Shown: positions 1 through 9,614, counted from the first letter of the stretch. The stretch: DNA of 64,000 bases from Membranihabitans maritimus (GCF_021729145.1 NZ_JAJSLW010000012.1:148238-212237), one strand, 5' to 3'. The notes: generated by a model from the letters alone, not told the origin. Numbers and translations are program-made.

Positions 1-1
1 T

Positions 2-616
2 GAAAATGAAGAAATTGTAAATCTATTCATGGACTATGAAACGTTTGGAGAACATCAGTGGGCTGAAACCGGCATTTTTGAATTTATGCGGAAATTACCG
101 GAAGCTGTTTTTGAAAACTCTCAATTCAAATTCAAAACCCCGTCTGAGGTGGTAGAAGATCATCAGCCAAAAGCGCCAATCCATGTGCAATACCCCATCT
201 CTTGGGCTGATGAAGAAAGGGACTTAACAGCGTGGTTAGGTAATGAGATGCAGGATGAAGCTTTTGATCGGTTATACCAATTAATTAATGATATTCGTAA
301 AGTTGATGATCCCAAACTCCTTCACGATTGGAATTTATTACAAACGAGTGACCATTTTTATTACCAATGTACAAAATGGTTTAGTGACGGGGATGTCCAC
401 AAATACTTCAATCCCTATGATACTCCCTATGAGGCATTTATCAATTATATGAATGTTCTGGCAGATTTTATGATGAGAGTCAAAGAAGCTGCTGATAAAG
501 CAGATGCCAATGGGAATGGCCAAACATATAATGCCCTGGATGCCATGAGTAAAGAAGATTTGGAAATGGAAATTTCAAGATTGCAAAAGAGGTTGAAATC
601 ATTAAAAGAAGCATAG
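2..616 (+). CDS. Glycoside hydrolase family 57 (alpha-amylase-like), C-terminal fragment
   Basis: The reading frame is open from base 2, so only the last 204 codons are present and the gene begins outside the window. The start of the visible part, NLFMDYETFGEHQWA, is a hallmark of bacterial GH57 alpha-amylase-like enzymes, which act on alpha-glucans; the Asp in MDYETFGEHQ is expected in the catalytic region. The last 50 residues are polar and charged and end in a short helical or coiled-coil tail (KEDLEMEISRLQKRLKSLKEA region). Role by family: storage glucan turnover in the cytoplasm. The family call rests on that motif and the general GH57 context; the N-terminal catalytic half cannot be checked here. 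Confidence 0.8.
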   Translation, partial: ENEEIVNLFMDYETFGEHQWAETGIFEFMRKLPEAVFENSQFKFKTPSEVVEDHQPKAPIHVQYPISWADEERDLTAWLGNEMQDEAFDRLYQLINDIRKVDDPKLLHDWNLLQTSDHFYYQCTKWFSDGDVHKYFNPYDTPYEAFINYMNVLADFMMRVKEAADKADANGNGQTYNALDAMSKEDLEMEISRLQKRLKSLKEA

Positions 617-938
617 TATATTTAATAATTTGCTTGTTCACACTAAAGCTGTTTTTGTTGTTATCAAGTCCCAGCCATATTCATTATCAGATCGTAGAGG
701 GTCAAAGCGGACGATTACTCTGACCTAGTGCCGTTCAGTTTCCTCTTTATTGGGAGAGTTGTCCTGGTATCGTAATCGGAAGTTTATTTTTCAACGAAGT
801 TGTAGTGAACCATTCCAGGTGCCTTGTTTATAAAATGCAGTAAGGGAACCTGAATTTTATTTAATTCCGGGGAGAATACTTTGTTTTTAATCAAAGCCAT
901 TATATTCGTGTATTTATTTCAAACGAAATTTGGAAAGT
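617..938. other. Intergenic region between the GH57 gene and metG
   Basis: About 320 bases without a credible gene. I see no tRNA-like fold, no strong hairpin with a T-run and no open frame of note on either strand. It presumably holds the end of the GH57 transcript and the metG promoter, but no clean TAnnTTTG element stands out. Confidence 0.5.
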
Positions 939-3092
939 ATGTATTTCCCGGATCGATATTTGGTAACTTCTGCCTTACCGTATGCTAATGGGCCACTTCA
1001 TCTCGGGCACTTGGCTGGTGCTTATCTATCGGCGGATGCTTATGTGAGATTTCAAAGGTTAATGGGCAAGGATATTGTATATGTTTGTGGGTCAGACGAA
1101 TATGGTGCAGCTATTACCATACGGGCAAGGAAAGATGGGGTAACCCCACAACAAATAGTAGATAAGTATCACTTTTTGATTAAAGATACTTTTGAGAAAA
1201 TTGGGATTTCCTTTGATATCTATCACCGGACAACTGCAGAAATCCACGCTGAGACTTCACAGGAATTTTTTAGAAATTTATATAATAAAGGTGAATTTGA
1301 GGAGATAGAATCAGAACAATACTACGATGAAGAAGCCAATATGTTTCTGGCGGATCGATATATTTCCGGTACCTGTCCCAATTGTGGTTTTGAAGAAGCT
1401 TATGGAGATCAATGCGAACAATGCGGCTCTTCGCTAAGTTCGACCGAACTTAAAAACCCTAAATCAACGATTACTGGTAGTACTCCAGTTTTGAGATCCA
1501 CTAAACATTGGTATTTACCATTGGATAAAAATGAAGATTGGTTGAGAGGTTGGTTAAAGAATGGAGAACTTGACGGAGAACCTCACCATGATCCAAAGGA
1601 ATGGAAAAATCATGTTCTCGGACAATGTATGTCATGGTTGGACGGGGGATTACAGCCGAGATCCATGACGCGTGATCTGGATTGGGGGGTAGATGTACCG
1701 CAAGAAATAGAGGGAGCCAAAGGGAAGAAGTTGTATGTTTGGATGGATGCTCCTATAGGATATATTTCGGCTACGAAGCAATGGGCAAAAGACCATAATA
1801 AAGATTGGAAAGATTATTGGCAAAATCCCAAATCTGCCTTAATCCATTTTATAGGAAAGGATAATATCGTATTTCATTGTGTCACATTTCCTGCTATTTT
1901 GAAATTACACGGTGACTTTAATTTACCCGTAAATGTCCCTGCCAACCAATTTATGAATTTGGAAGGGAAAAAGCTTTCCACTTCCAAGGGATGGGCTGTA
2001 TGGGTACATGAATATCTAGATGATTTACCGGGAAAGGAAGATGTTCTTAGATATACTTTATTCAAAAATATGCCTGAACAAAGGGATTCGGAATTTACCT
2101 GGAAAGGATGGCAAGAAGCAAATAATAGTGAATTGGTAAATAATCTTGGAAATTTTGTTAACCGTGTATTGGTTTTAACAAATAAATATTACGACGGTAA
2201 AGTTCCCGATTTCGATCCTGATATTGATTTTTCAGGGAGCGAAGGGGTGGATATGCCTATGTGGCATGATTCTGAATTATTGGCTTTATTTGATCAGATA
2301 GATGCTTATAGCAATAGTATAAGATCTTATGATTTTAGAGGAGCATTACGAACAGTAATGGATATTTCATCTGCCGGGAATAGCATTTTACAACAAAATG
2401 AACCCTGGAAGGTAGTGAAAGAGGATCCGGAACTGGTAAAGGTAGTCATGAATGTTTGTTTACAGTATGTAACTGCATTGAGTATTATTTTAGAGCCTTT
2501 TGTGCCTTTTTCATCGAAGAAATTGAGACAATTATTGAATTTAGAGGAACTTCACGGCGATGGCGAGCTATTGGAATTATTGGGTAACCTTGCAGAAGGA
2601 GAACTTCCGTTACGCACAGGCCATACAATTGGAAAGGCAGAACACTTATTTAGCCGGATTGACGACGATATTGTAGAAGCACAAGTTGAAAAACTTCGGA
2701 AGAGGTCGGAGTTGAATAATGAAGAGGCAAAACAGGATGAAGAAATAAGTTTCCCACCATTTTTAGAGGAGATCCAATTCGAGGATTTCTCAAAATTGGA
2801 TTTGAGGATAGGTGAAATAATTGAAGCAAAAAAAGTAAAAAAAGCCGATAAGTTATTAGAAATTAAATTGAAGGTAGGACCAGAAGAGCGAACGGTTGTT
2901 TCCGGAATTGCCAAACATTTTATTCCTGAAGAAATTACAGGTCAAAAGGTAGTTTATCTGGCAAATCTGGCGCCTAAAAAATTGAGAGGTGTGGTTTCTC
3001 AGGGGATGATATTGATGGCCGAAGGCCCTGATGGCAATTTGAGTTTTGTTGCCCCTCCGGGAAACATGGAAGCGGGCAGTAAGGTTTCTTAA
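939..3092 (+). CDS. metG: Methionyl-tRNA synthetase with C-terminal tRNA-binding domain
   Basis: Charges tRNA-Met with methionine in the cytoplasm. The class I HIGH signature is HLGH at about residues 21-24 (PYANGPLHLGHLAGAY). A four-cysteine zinc knuckle (CPNC...CEQC) lies near residue 147, and the KMSKS-type loop reads KLSTSKG near residue 350. The last ~105 residues (from about FEDFSKLDLRIGEI) form the EMAP-II/Trbp111-like tRNA-binding domain used for dimerisation and tRNA binding in many bacterial MetRS proteins. At 717 residues it is full length. I chose the ATG at 939; a TTG three codons earlier (930) is in frame but less likely. It is followed 11 bases later by lnt on the same strand. 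Confidence 0.97.
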   Translation: MYFPDRYLVTSALPYANGPLHLGHLAGAYLSADAYVRFQRLMGKDIVYVCGSDEYGAAITIRARKDGVTPQQIVDKYHFLIKDTFEKIGISFDIYHRTTAEIHAETSQEFFRNLYNKGEFEEIESEQYYDEEANMFLADRYISGTCPNCGFEEAYGDQCEQCGSSLSSTELKNPKSTITGSTPVLRSTKHWYLPLDKNEDWLRGWLKNGELDGEPHHDPKEWKNHVLGQCMSWLDGGLQPRSMTRDLDWGVDVPQEIEGAKGKKLYVWMDAPIGYISATKQWAKDHNKDWKDYWQNPKSALIHFIGKDNIVFHCVTFPAILKLHGDFNLPVNVPANQFMNLEGKKLSTSKGWAVWVHEYLDDLPGKEDVLRYTLFKNMPEQRDSEFTWKGWQEANNSELVNNLGNFVNRVLVLTNKYYDGKVPDFDPDIDFSGSEGVDMPMWHDSELLALFDQIDAYSNSIRSYDFRGALRTVMDISSAGNSILQQNEPWKVVKEDPELVKVVMNVCLQYVTALSIILEPFVPFSSKKLRQLLNLEELHGDGELLELLGNLAEGELPLRTGHTIGKAEHLFSRIDDDIVEAQVEKLRKRSELNNEEAKQDEEISFPPFLEEIQFEDFSKLDLRIGEIIEAKKVKKADKLLEIKLKVGPEERTVVSGIAKHFIPEEITGQKVVYLANLAPKKLRGVVSQGMILMAEGPDGNLSFVAPPGNMEAGSKVS

Positions 3093-3103
3093 TGTAATAT
3101 GAT

Positions 3104-4906
3104 GTGAAGCACCAGGAGCAAAAGATATTTTATACAACCCGGAATGCATTGCTTGTCTTTGGTTTTGGTACGGTAATTTATTCGGGGTATCAGATGAGTT
3201 CGCAACCATTTTGGGGGTATTTGCCCAAGGTTTTCTTTCTGGGTTTTTATGTGTTTTCTTTGACTTTAATAACATTTCATAAAACGCTTAGAAGGAGACT
3301 GGAGGAAGACACCTTTCTTCTACGTGCTCTTGGACTTTCTGTAATTTCAGGACTGGGGTTAGGATTAGGTTTCCCTCCGTACTGGCTATTGCCGCTAATA
3401 TTTTGTGGATTTGTTCCATTACTTATTATTTTAAAACATAGGGTAGAGAATAAATTATCCCGAAGGTCATATATCTTACTGCTTTTTAATGCTTTCATCA
3501 TATGGAATATTTGGAGTACCCATTGGGTCGCTAATTCAGCTTTAGCTGCCGGAGTCGTCGCAATTGTACTTAATAGTTTATTTATGGTGCTACCTTGGTT
3601 AATGTGTAGTTGGCTAAGTCGAAGATTGAATATTTCTGATTATTGGGGGCTGGTATGGGCGGCTGCCTGGATCTTGTTTGAATTTTTGCATTTGCGATGG
3701 GATATTTCCTGGCCGTGGCTCAACCTGGGGAATGCAATGGCTTCATTTCCATTTTTGGCCCAGTGGTATGAATATACAGGGGTACTCGGAGGAACCGCGT
3801 GGATATTGGGAGCCAATTTTTTACTTTATAGGGTATACGTAAAAATAAAGTCTGCAGCGTCATTTCGAAGCTCAATCTTTACAGCTGGTATTTGGATTTT
3901 TATACCCGCTGTAATTTCAGGTATAATGTATTTTAGTTACACGCTTCCGGAGGATATGGGAAGATTTTCGGTAATTAATCCTAATATAGAGCCCCACTAC
4001 GAAAAGTTTGACCTGGGGTTTTCCGAGCAAAAAGGATCTTTTGATCGTTTGATTGATCGTGCCCTTGCAAAAGATCCTGATCTTATTTTATTACCGGAAA
4101 CAAGTTTTAATCGGATCAATTTGTCTTCTATTGAAAGTAATGCAGGCATAGGTTACTTACAGAGTAAATTGCTGAGTACTGATTACAAAACAAAGGTTTT
4201 GACAGGGATAAGTGCTTTTGATATTTTTGAGAAAGACCATGTTCCCAATAGACCGTCCATCCGGGAATCAAAAGATAGGAGCGGAAATACATATTATTGG
4301 GAAGTTTATAATTCAGCGATCCTGGTTGGGAATGATTCAATCCCAGTATACCACAAACAGAAATTGGTACCGGGAGCAGAAATATTCCCTTATAGAAAAT
4401 TGTTGTTTTTCTTCAAACCTTTAATAGATAAGCTGGGAGGGTCAATATATGGTTATGGACGTCCTGAATCCCAAAATGTCTTTACGATTCGTGAGATCAA
4501 AATAGGTCCTATTATTTGCTATGAATCGGTTTATGGAGAGTTTTGTCGTAAATATGTTGCCAACGGTGCTAATGTGTTGGGTATCGTTACTAATGATGGA
4601 TGGTGGGACGATACGGAAGGTCACAAGCAGCATTATGAATTTGCTGCCTTGAGAGCTATTGAATATAGGCGTTCTGTTGTCCGGTCTGCTAATTTGGGAT
4701 TTTGTGGCGGTTTCAATCCATTGGGGAATGAATTAACCCAACCCAATAAATACAACCAACCAACAGAGATAACTTTTGAGGCACCGTTAAATTCTGAAAT
4801 TACATTTTATGCTAAATGGGGAGATTTTATGGGGAGGTTTAGTTTGTTCTTTTTGATTTTTATGGGGCTAAAAGGAGTGGTGGAAACGATAAAATCGGAT
4901 AAGTAG
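3104..4906 (+). CDS. lnt: Apolipoprotein N-acyltransferase
   Basis: Adds the third acyl chain to the N-terminal cysteine of lipoproteins at the inner membrane. The N-terminal ~270 residues contain about seven hydrophobic segments (for example around TRNALLVFGFGTVIYSGY and WLLPLIFCGFVPLLIIL). The nitrilase-like periplasmic domain carries the Glu-Lys-Cys triad: Glu332 (LLPETSFN), Lys418 (YHKQKLVPGAE) and Cys472 (IICYESVYGE). At 600 residues it is slightly longer than E. coli Lnt. The start appears to be GTG at 3104, 11 bases after metG, with no nearby in-frame ATG. Several lipoproteins in this window would be substrates. Confidence 0.93.
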   Translation: MKHQEQKIFYTTRNALLVFGFGTVIYSGYQMSSQPFWGYLPKVFFLGFYVFSLTLITFHKTLRRRLEEDTFLLRALGLSVISGLGLGLGFPPYWLLPLIFCGFVPLLIILKHRVENKLSRRSYILLLFNAFIIWNIWSTHWVANSALAAGVVAIVLNSLFMVLPWLMCSWLSRRLNISDYWGLVWAAAWILFEFLHLRWDISWPWLNLGNAMASFPFLAQWYEYTGVLGGTAWILGANFLLYRVYVKIKSAASFRSSIFTAGIWIFIPAVISGIMYFSYTLPEDMGRFSVINPNIEPHYEKFDLGFSEQKGSFDRLIDRALAKDPDLILLPETSFNRINLSSIESNAGIGYLQSKLLSTDYKTKVLTGISAFDIFEKDHVPNRPSIRESKDRSGNTYYWEVYNSAILVGNDSIPVYHKQKLVPGAEIFPYRKLLFFFKPLIDKLGGSIYGYGRPESQNVFTIREIKIGPIICYESVYGEFCRKYVANGANVLGIVTNDGWWDDTEGHKQHYEFAALRAIEYRRSVVRSANLGFCGGFNPLGNELTQPNKYNQPTEITFEAPLNSEITFYAKWGDFMGRFSLFFLIFMGLKGVVETIKSDK

Positions 4907-5169
4907 TTGTTGGGTAGCAGCTTGGGTACCATTAGTCATAAGTATAGATGGATTTGGTAATGGGAAGTACGAAGTTTTTTTCCAGGTCTTCACCTTCTTC
5001 CTTTCTCAATCCTAATATCTGAGAATTATTTTTCTTAATAAACAGGATTATATATGCGGTCGGAGTATAGATCTATAATGTACTTGTATTTGGTTTAATT
5101 TTGATTCCTTGAGATCATCTATTTTCAGTGTTGAGACTTTGGAACTAATGCCTTCCCGGTAAAAGTTTC
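4907..5169. other. Intergenic region between convergent lnt and HsdR_N-like genes
   Basis: About 260 bases with no gene. It contains a perfect 12-base palindrome, TATAGATCTATA, at 5066-5077. No clear intrinsic terminator is visible for either converging gene. A TAATTTTG octamer at 5096-5103 resembles a Bacteroidota -7 element, but no plus-strand gene follows it. Confidence 0.4.
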
Positions 5170-5601
5170 TTACAGATCCGGGAAAGAATTAATTTTTTTA
5201 TAGGTTTTGTTTACAACATCTACTCTGTATCCTACGTTTTGTTTCCCATTTGATAGAATTAAAAAAGGAGCCGAAACTTGATAATTATACCAAATAGCCT
5301 GTTCAAAAGTCTGCTCTGTAAGGTTTACGCCAGGGGCTTTACATTCAAAAAGTATGTGGGGAGTCAGATTTGCATTGTAATAGACAATATCAAATCTTCG
5401 TTTTTGACCAAATACTTTAATTGTTTTTTCAATGGCTATTCTGGTTGGTATAGCTTTTTTTTCATTTACTATATAATGGATCATGCATTGTCTCACCAAT
5501 TCTTCAGGTTGGATCTGAAGCCATTTTCTTCGAATACGATCGAATACCTTACCGTTTTTAAATTTAAGAACCTTTAAATATGAATGTAAATCTATATTCA
5601 T
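5170..5601 (-). CDS. Stand-alone type I restriction HsdR_N-like (HSDR_N_2) protein
   Basis: A small protein of 143 residues from the ATG at 5601 (an in-frame ATG six codons earlier, at 5619, is possible). It resembles the N-terminal nuclease domain of type I restriction R subunits. The PD-(D/E)xK-like core is visible as RRFDIVYY followed by HILFECKAP, giving the Asp and the Glu-x-Lys. Stand-alone proteins of this kind are common in Bacteroidota genomes and are not accompanied by hsdM or hsdS here, so a restriction function is doubtful; a housekeeping nucleic-acid role is equally possible. The family is recognised from memory of these motifs; the function is unknown. Confidence 0.72.
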   Translation of the reverse strand: MNIDLHSYLKVLKFKNGKVFDRIRRKWLQIQPEELVRQCMIHYIVNEKKAIPTRIAIEKTIKVFGQKRRFDIVYYNANLTPHILFECKAPGVNLTEQTFEQAIWYNYQVSAPFLILSNGKQNVGYRVDVVNKTYKKINSFPDL

Positions 5602-5705
5602 AATTTTTTTGAAAATCATTTGTTTATGACAAATACATATATGAAAAACATAATTTGTTCATAAAGTCCTAGAAATTTAATAAATTAAATTAATAATGTT
5701 TATGC

Positions 5706-5713
5706 TACATTTG
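5706..5713 (+). promoter_or_regulatory. Candidate -7 element TACATTTG upstream of the OmpA-like gene
   Basis: TACATTTG matches the Bacteroidota -7 consensus TAnnTTTG. No convincing TTTG -33 element lies about 19 bases upstream. It would give a 5' leader of roughly 120 bases before the start at 5841. Confidence 0.35.
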
Positions 5714-5840
5714 CAAAAGTAATTAAGCGTCAAAGAACGGCATTGAATTATTTGTTCTTTCGTAAAATGAAATTATATTTAGTACATAATAAGGAATATC
5801 AAATTATTGTTAAGTAAATTATTTAATAAAAAACATTGTT

Positions 5841-6611
5841 ATGAAAAAGCATGTCAAGATTGCAGCTGTACTATTCTTGGGATTGTCTGTAATGACTTCC
5901 TGTGTTTCTAAAAAGAAATACGAAGAATTAGAAGCTCAAAAAATGGACCTGAATAATCAACTTGATCAGGCCAAGTCCGACATTCAAGATTTGGAAAATA
6001 CTAAAGAAGAATTGGAAAACCGTTCTGCCGAATTAGAGGATGAGGTAGCTGATTTAAGTTCTTCTTTGGAACAAACTAAGACTCAGGTCAAAACAGTCGA
6101 AACAGAGCGAGAGGCAGCAGTTAGCAAGCTAACTACAATCAAGGATGAAATATCTGATGTTTTGATGGAGGATGAAAATATTGACCTTGAAGAAAAGGAC
6201 GGTAAGCTTTATTTGACATTAGGAGATGACATTTTATATAGATTTGGTTCCAGTAGAATTTCTTCGGATGGAAAAAGTGTAATAGACAATGTGGCTTCGA
6301 TTATCCAGAATCATTCCGATGTTAAGATTATCATTGAGTCGCATACTGATAACCGTATGATGAAAGAAGGAGCTCCTTACAGAGATAATTGGGATCTATC
6401 TGTAGCTCGTTCCGCCAATGTGGTTAGACAACTTGTAAAAAGTGGTGTTGCACCCGAGCAATTGTTAGCAGCGGGTAAAGGTGAATATGATCCTGTAGTA
6501 GAAGGTGATGGCTTGTCTATTGAGGATCTTGAGCCTAATAGAAGAACAGAATTTATTATTCTGCCGGACGTAAGACCTTTAATTTCAATTTCTAAGAATA
6601 TCAATCCGTAA
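5841..6611 (+). CDS. OmpA-family lipoprotein with coiled-coil stalk
   Basis: An outer-membrane or periplasmic lipoprotein that probably anchors the envelope to peptidoglycan. The signal peptide ends in MTSC, so Cys21 is the lipidation site. Residues ~25-105 are heptad-like and strongly charged (long coiled coil). The C-terminal ~120 residues are an OmpA/MotB peptidoglycan-binding domain with IIIESHTDNR, the SVARSANVVRQL helix and a terminal EPNRRTEFII motif. There is no beta-barrel domain, so it is a Pal-like or YiaD-like stalk protein. It has its own intergenic region upstream and a hairpin terminator downstream at 6663-6700. Confidence 0.9.
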   Translation: MKKHVKIAAVLFLGLSVMTSCVSKKKYEELEAQKMDLNNQLDQAKSDIQDLENTKEELENRSAELEDEVADLSSSLEQTKTQVKTVETEREAAVSKLTTIKDEISDVLMEDENIDLEEKDGKLYLTLGDDILYRFGSSRISSDGKSVIDNVASIIQNHSDVKIIIESHTDNRMMKEGAPYRDNWDLSVARSANVVRQLVKSGVAPEQLLAAGKGEYDPVVEGDGLSIEDLEPNRRTEFIILPDVRPLISISKNINP

Positions 6612-6658
6612 TAGATTAATTAGGGCTTTAAGTCAGATTAATAACGGTAAGATTATAA

Positions 6659-9037
6659 TTATAGGAGGGAAGGTTTGACCTTTCCTCCTTTATTATTTTT
6701 CAGGTGTTTTTCCAGCCATTGATCCTGTTCCCACAAAATATGGAGAACTGATTCACGAGCCTGATACCCATGGCTCTCTTTGGGTAGCAGGACTAATCTG
6801 ACATTGGCTCCTAATCCTTTCAAAGCCTCAAAATATCGCTCGCTTTGCATTGTAAAGGTCCCGGAGTTGTTATCGTCTTTACCGTGGATTAATAATAGGG
6901 GTGCTGATAATTTATCTGCATGCATAAACGGAGACATGGCATTATACGTTTCGGGTGCTTCCCAATAATTTCTTTGTTCGCTTTGGAATCCAAATGGTGT
7001 CAGTGTACGATTGTAGGCTCCGCTTCTGGCTATTCCTGCTGCAAATAGGTCTGTGTGTGTTAATAAATTTGCAGCCATGAAGGCACCATAACTGTGTCCT
7101 CCTATCGCTACTTTTTCTCGGTCAATGAATCCCAGGTTATCTAAAGCATCAATTGCAGCAAGAGCATTTTCAGATAATTGTTGGATAAACGAATCATTTG
7201 GTTCGGTCCCATTTTCTCCAATTATAGGAAAGGATACTTCATCAAAAACAGCATAACCTTTCATTACCCAGAATATTGGTGAACCATACCAGGGGAATAT
7301 AAATTCTTTATCAGAGGTAGTTATCTGACCGGCATTATCTTTATCATTAAATTCATTTGGGTAGGCCCACATAATTAAAGGCAATTTCTTTCCGGTATTT
7401 TTTTGATGATCTGGAGGCAAGTAAAGGGTGCCGTGCAGGGCAACTCCATCTTTTCTCCTGTATTTAATAATCCTTTTGCTCACTTTCGTCAGAGAGATAA
7501 AGGGATTTTTGAAGTTCGTCAAATTGATTGCGCCATTGTCGGAAATGTTCTTTATGAAATAATTGGGATATTTGTTTTTTGATTCCTTTTGGAGAATAAT
7601 TTTGCCTTTGTGTATATTAATAACTGCTGCTAATTGAATTAATTCGTCCTCATCTTTGACTTGCCATATTCTTTTAGTCGCATCAGAAAATAAATTTACA
7701 CGATCAATGAAGGGTTTTTTTCCATCGGGGGAGTGTCCTTCACCTGCCCGGTATACCTTTTCAGGTGAACCACAAATTACGGATCGGTTATATTCATTTT
7801 TTTCAGTTATAATACGTCCAGGGTCCTGGTACCGGTCCTGGAAGTTCCTGTCTATTACTACCCTGTGATCACCAGGCTTTTTATCTCCCAGGTTGACAAA
7901 GATGGTTCTTGTCCTTTTTGTATCCCACCAGAATTCAGTAATAAGGGCAAAATTCGGATTTCCCCATTGCGCATGACTGAATCGAAACTTGGTTTTACCT
8001 ATTGATTTCGGAGGACTTGAAAAGGGAGCATCCCAAAGAAATATTTCGTCGCGAAATTCAGTTTGGAATTTTGGATCCCCATTGTCAGTGGCCTGAGCAA
8101 AACATAAAGTTGCCGGTGAATTACTCTTCCAGGAAAAATTCCTTTTCCCTACTTGAACGGCCATAAACCCTTTAGGTAAATTTTCAAGAGCAGGTACGGA
8201 TTCTAATAGTGTAATATGATCGCCGGAAGAATTATAAATTTCTATAGTCTTGGGAAATTTGTAATAAGGTACAACATACGAAAATGGCCTGTGGATTTCA
8301 TCTACCTTAATATAATTCCCATCAGGAGAAAATGAAAGGCCCGAATAAATACCATGGTTTTTCCATACGGAATTTTTCCCATCCAAATCTACCTTTACAA
8401 TAATTGAAGTCGAGAGAATTTCGAAATTGTGTTCATCAATCGTGTCTTTTAGAAGATCCTGATAGGTGCGGTTGTGTGATTTTTTGCCTTCATTACTTTT
8501 TATTACGGGACCTTCCGGTATTCTGGATTTTCGATTGATTAATTCCTTCTTATCTTCTGGGACCTGAAAGGTTAACAGGAAATTTCCCGATGGTGACCAA
8601 ATATAAGGGGTACATAAACTAGCGTTTAGGTAACCGGAACTTATTCGTTCTGCCCGATACGTATTTACATCCGCTACCCACAATTCCAATCCGGATGGTT
8701 GCAAAACCGCGAAAGCAATTTTGTCTTCATTCGGTGACCATTTTATATGTTGTATTTTTGGAGAGTCAGGGAGGCCTATAACTGGGTTTATTTTTTTGCT
8801 ATCTATAGATTGTATACTGATAGAGTCGTAATAATGTGCACGACTTTCTGTATTGGTTAAAGGATTTAGCTTTAAACCAGCTAATTGAATCTCAGGTTGA
8901 GAAAGATCTTCAATAGATTTGTACATAGACCGTTCCAGATACACTATTTTTGTAGCCGTAGAATTTATTCTAAGGGCAGGTGGTAAAGTTACATCTGCTA
9001 ATTGTAAGATTTCTGATGAAGGAACTTTGTATTTCAA
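6659..9037 (-). CDS. S9-family prolyl oligopeptidase, glutamyl-endopeptidase type
   Basis: A serine peptidase of the prolyl oligopeptidase clan with an N-terminal beta-propeller (~residues 30-520) and a C-terminal alpha/beta-hydrolase domain. The nucleophile lies in GGHSYGAF. The following segment ARSGAYNRTLTPFGFQ is characteristic of the plant and bacterial glutamyl endopeptidase branch. The Asp is in LIHGKDDNNSGT and the His in LPKESHGY. At 792 residues it is near family size, but the N-terminus begins directly with KYKVPSSEILQLAD, which in secreted relatives follows a signal peptide; none is seen here. The lipoprotein gene upstream ends 25 bases before the start, so the two are probably co-transcribed. 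Its 3' end contains the terminator of the convergent gene. Confidence 0.9.
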   Translation of the reverse strand: MKYKVPSSEILQLADVTLPPALRINSTATKIVYLERSMYKSIEDLSQPEIQLAGLKLNPLTNTESRAHYYDSISIQSIDSKKINPVIGLPDSPKIQHIKWSPNEDKIAFAVLQPSGLELWVADVNTYRAERISSGYLNASLCTPYIWSPSGNFLLTFQVPEDKKELINRKSRIPEGPVIKSNEGKKSHNRTYQDLLKDTIDEHNFEILSTSIIVKVDLDGKNSVWKNHGIYSGLSFSPDGNYIKVDEIHRPFSYVVPYYKFPKTIEIYNSSGDHITLLESVPALENLPKGFMAVQVGKRNFSWKSNSPATLCFAQATDNGDPKFQTEFRDEIFLWDAPFSSPPKSIGKTKFRFSHAQWGNPNFALITEFWWDTKRTRTIFVNLGDKKPGDHRVVIDRNFQDRYQDPGRIITEKNEYNRSVICGSPEKVYRAGEGHSPDGKKPFIDRVNLFSDATKRIWQVKDEDELIQLAAVINIHKGKIILQKESKNKYPNYFIKNISDNGAINLTNFKNPFISLTKVSKRIIKYRRKDGVALHGTLYLPPDHQKNTGKKLPLIMWAYPNEFNDKDNAGQITTSDKEFIFPWYGSPIFWVMKGYAVFDEVSFPIIGENGTEPNDSFIQQLSENALAAIDALDNLGFIDREKVAIGGHSYGAFMAANLLTHTDLFAAGIARSGAYNRTLTPFGFQSEQRNYWEAPETYNAMSPFMHADKLSAPLLLIHGKDDNNSGTFTMQSERYFEALKGLGANVRLVLLPKESHGYQARESVLHILWEQDQWLEKHLKNNKGGKVKPSLL
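6663..6700 (+). terminator. Intrinsic terminator of the OmpA-like gene, overlapping the S9 peptidase end
   Basis: A 12-base stem (AGGAGGGAAGGT at 6663-6674 with ACCTTTCCTCCT at 6678-6689, one mismatch) with a TTG loop, followed on the plus strand by TTATTATTTTT. The whole hairpin lies inside the last codons of the convergent S9 peptidase gene. Confidence 0.75.
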
Positions 9038-9061
9038 TGGATAATTAATTTTATGGATAGC

Positions 9062-9502
9062 TTAATGCTTTTCATGGTAAATCTTCCACACTCTATCAGC
9101 ATCTTGTATATTATTTCCTTCCATATCCATCAAGTAGAGACCTTCATCTTTAACGGCAAATCTAAGTATAATTGTCCCACTTGAAAGGAAAAGGCCCATT
9201 TGAGAACCATCTTTTAAAAATGAGTACAGACCGTTGGTCGTTTTTTCGTTTAGGTGATGTTCTCCCAGACGCTGGACTTGTTCCAACTTAAACGTCTCGT
9301 CCTTATAGAGATACAATTTATTGTAAATAGAGTCCAGGCCTACGCGACTGATCGACCCTTTATATAAAGTGAAATCATTGGAATCTTCAAATTTTAAAGT
9401 CATTTTTTCTTTTGAATCGGAAGAATCAGACTTGCATGATTGGAAAGCAAATAGAAATATACATTGGACAATTAGCAATAGTATAACTTGTTGAAATTTC
9501 AT
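9062..9502 (-). CDS. Small lipoprotein, possibly NlpE-like
   Basis: A 146-residue protein with a hydrophobic signal ending in FAFQSC (lipidated Cys23). The mature part is rich in short beta-strand patterns: LYKGSISRVGLDSIYNKLYLY, then FKLEQV, then GLYSFLKDGSQMGLFL and GTIILRFAVKDEGLYLMD. This order of strands resembles the small barrel of NlpE N-terminal domains, but the CxxC motif of NlpE is absent, so that link is weak. It lies directly upstream of the S9 peptidase on the same strand. The function is unknown. Confidence 0.7.
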   Translation of the reverse strand: MKFQQVILLLIVQCIFLFAFQSCKSDSSDSKEKMTLKFEDSNDFTLYKGSISRVGLDSIYNKLYLYKDETFKLEQVQRLGEHHLNEKTTNGLYSFLKDGSQMGLFLSSGTIILRFAVKDEGLYLMDMEGNNIQDADRVWKIYHEKH

Positions 9503-9614
9503 TTCATAAATATTGAATGAATGAGTAAAATTAAAAATTCAATTATTGATTGTGGTATTTGGAAAATTTTTTTGATAAATATATATTTTTTTTATCCTTC
9601 TATACGATTTATAT

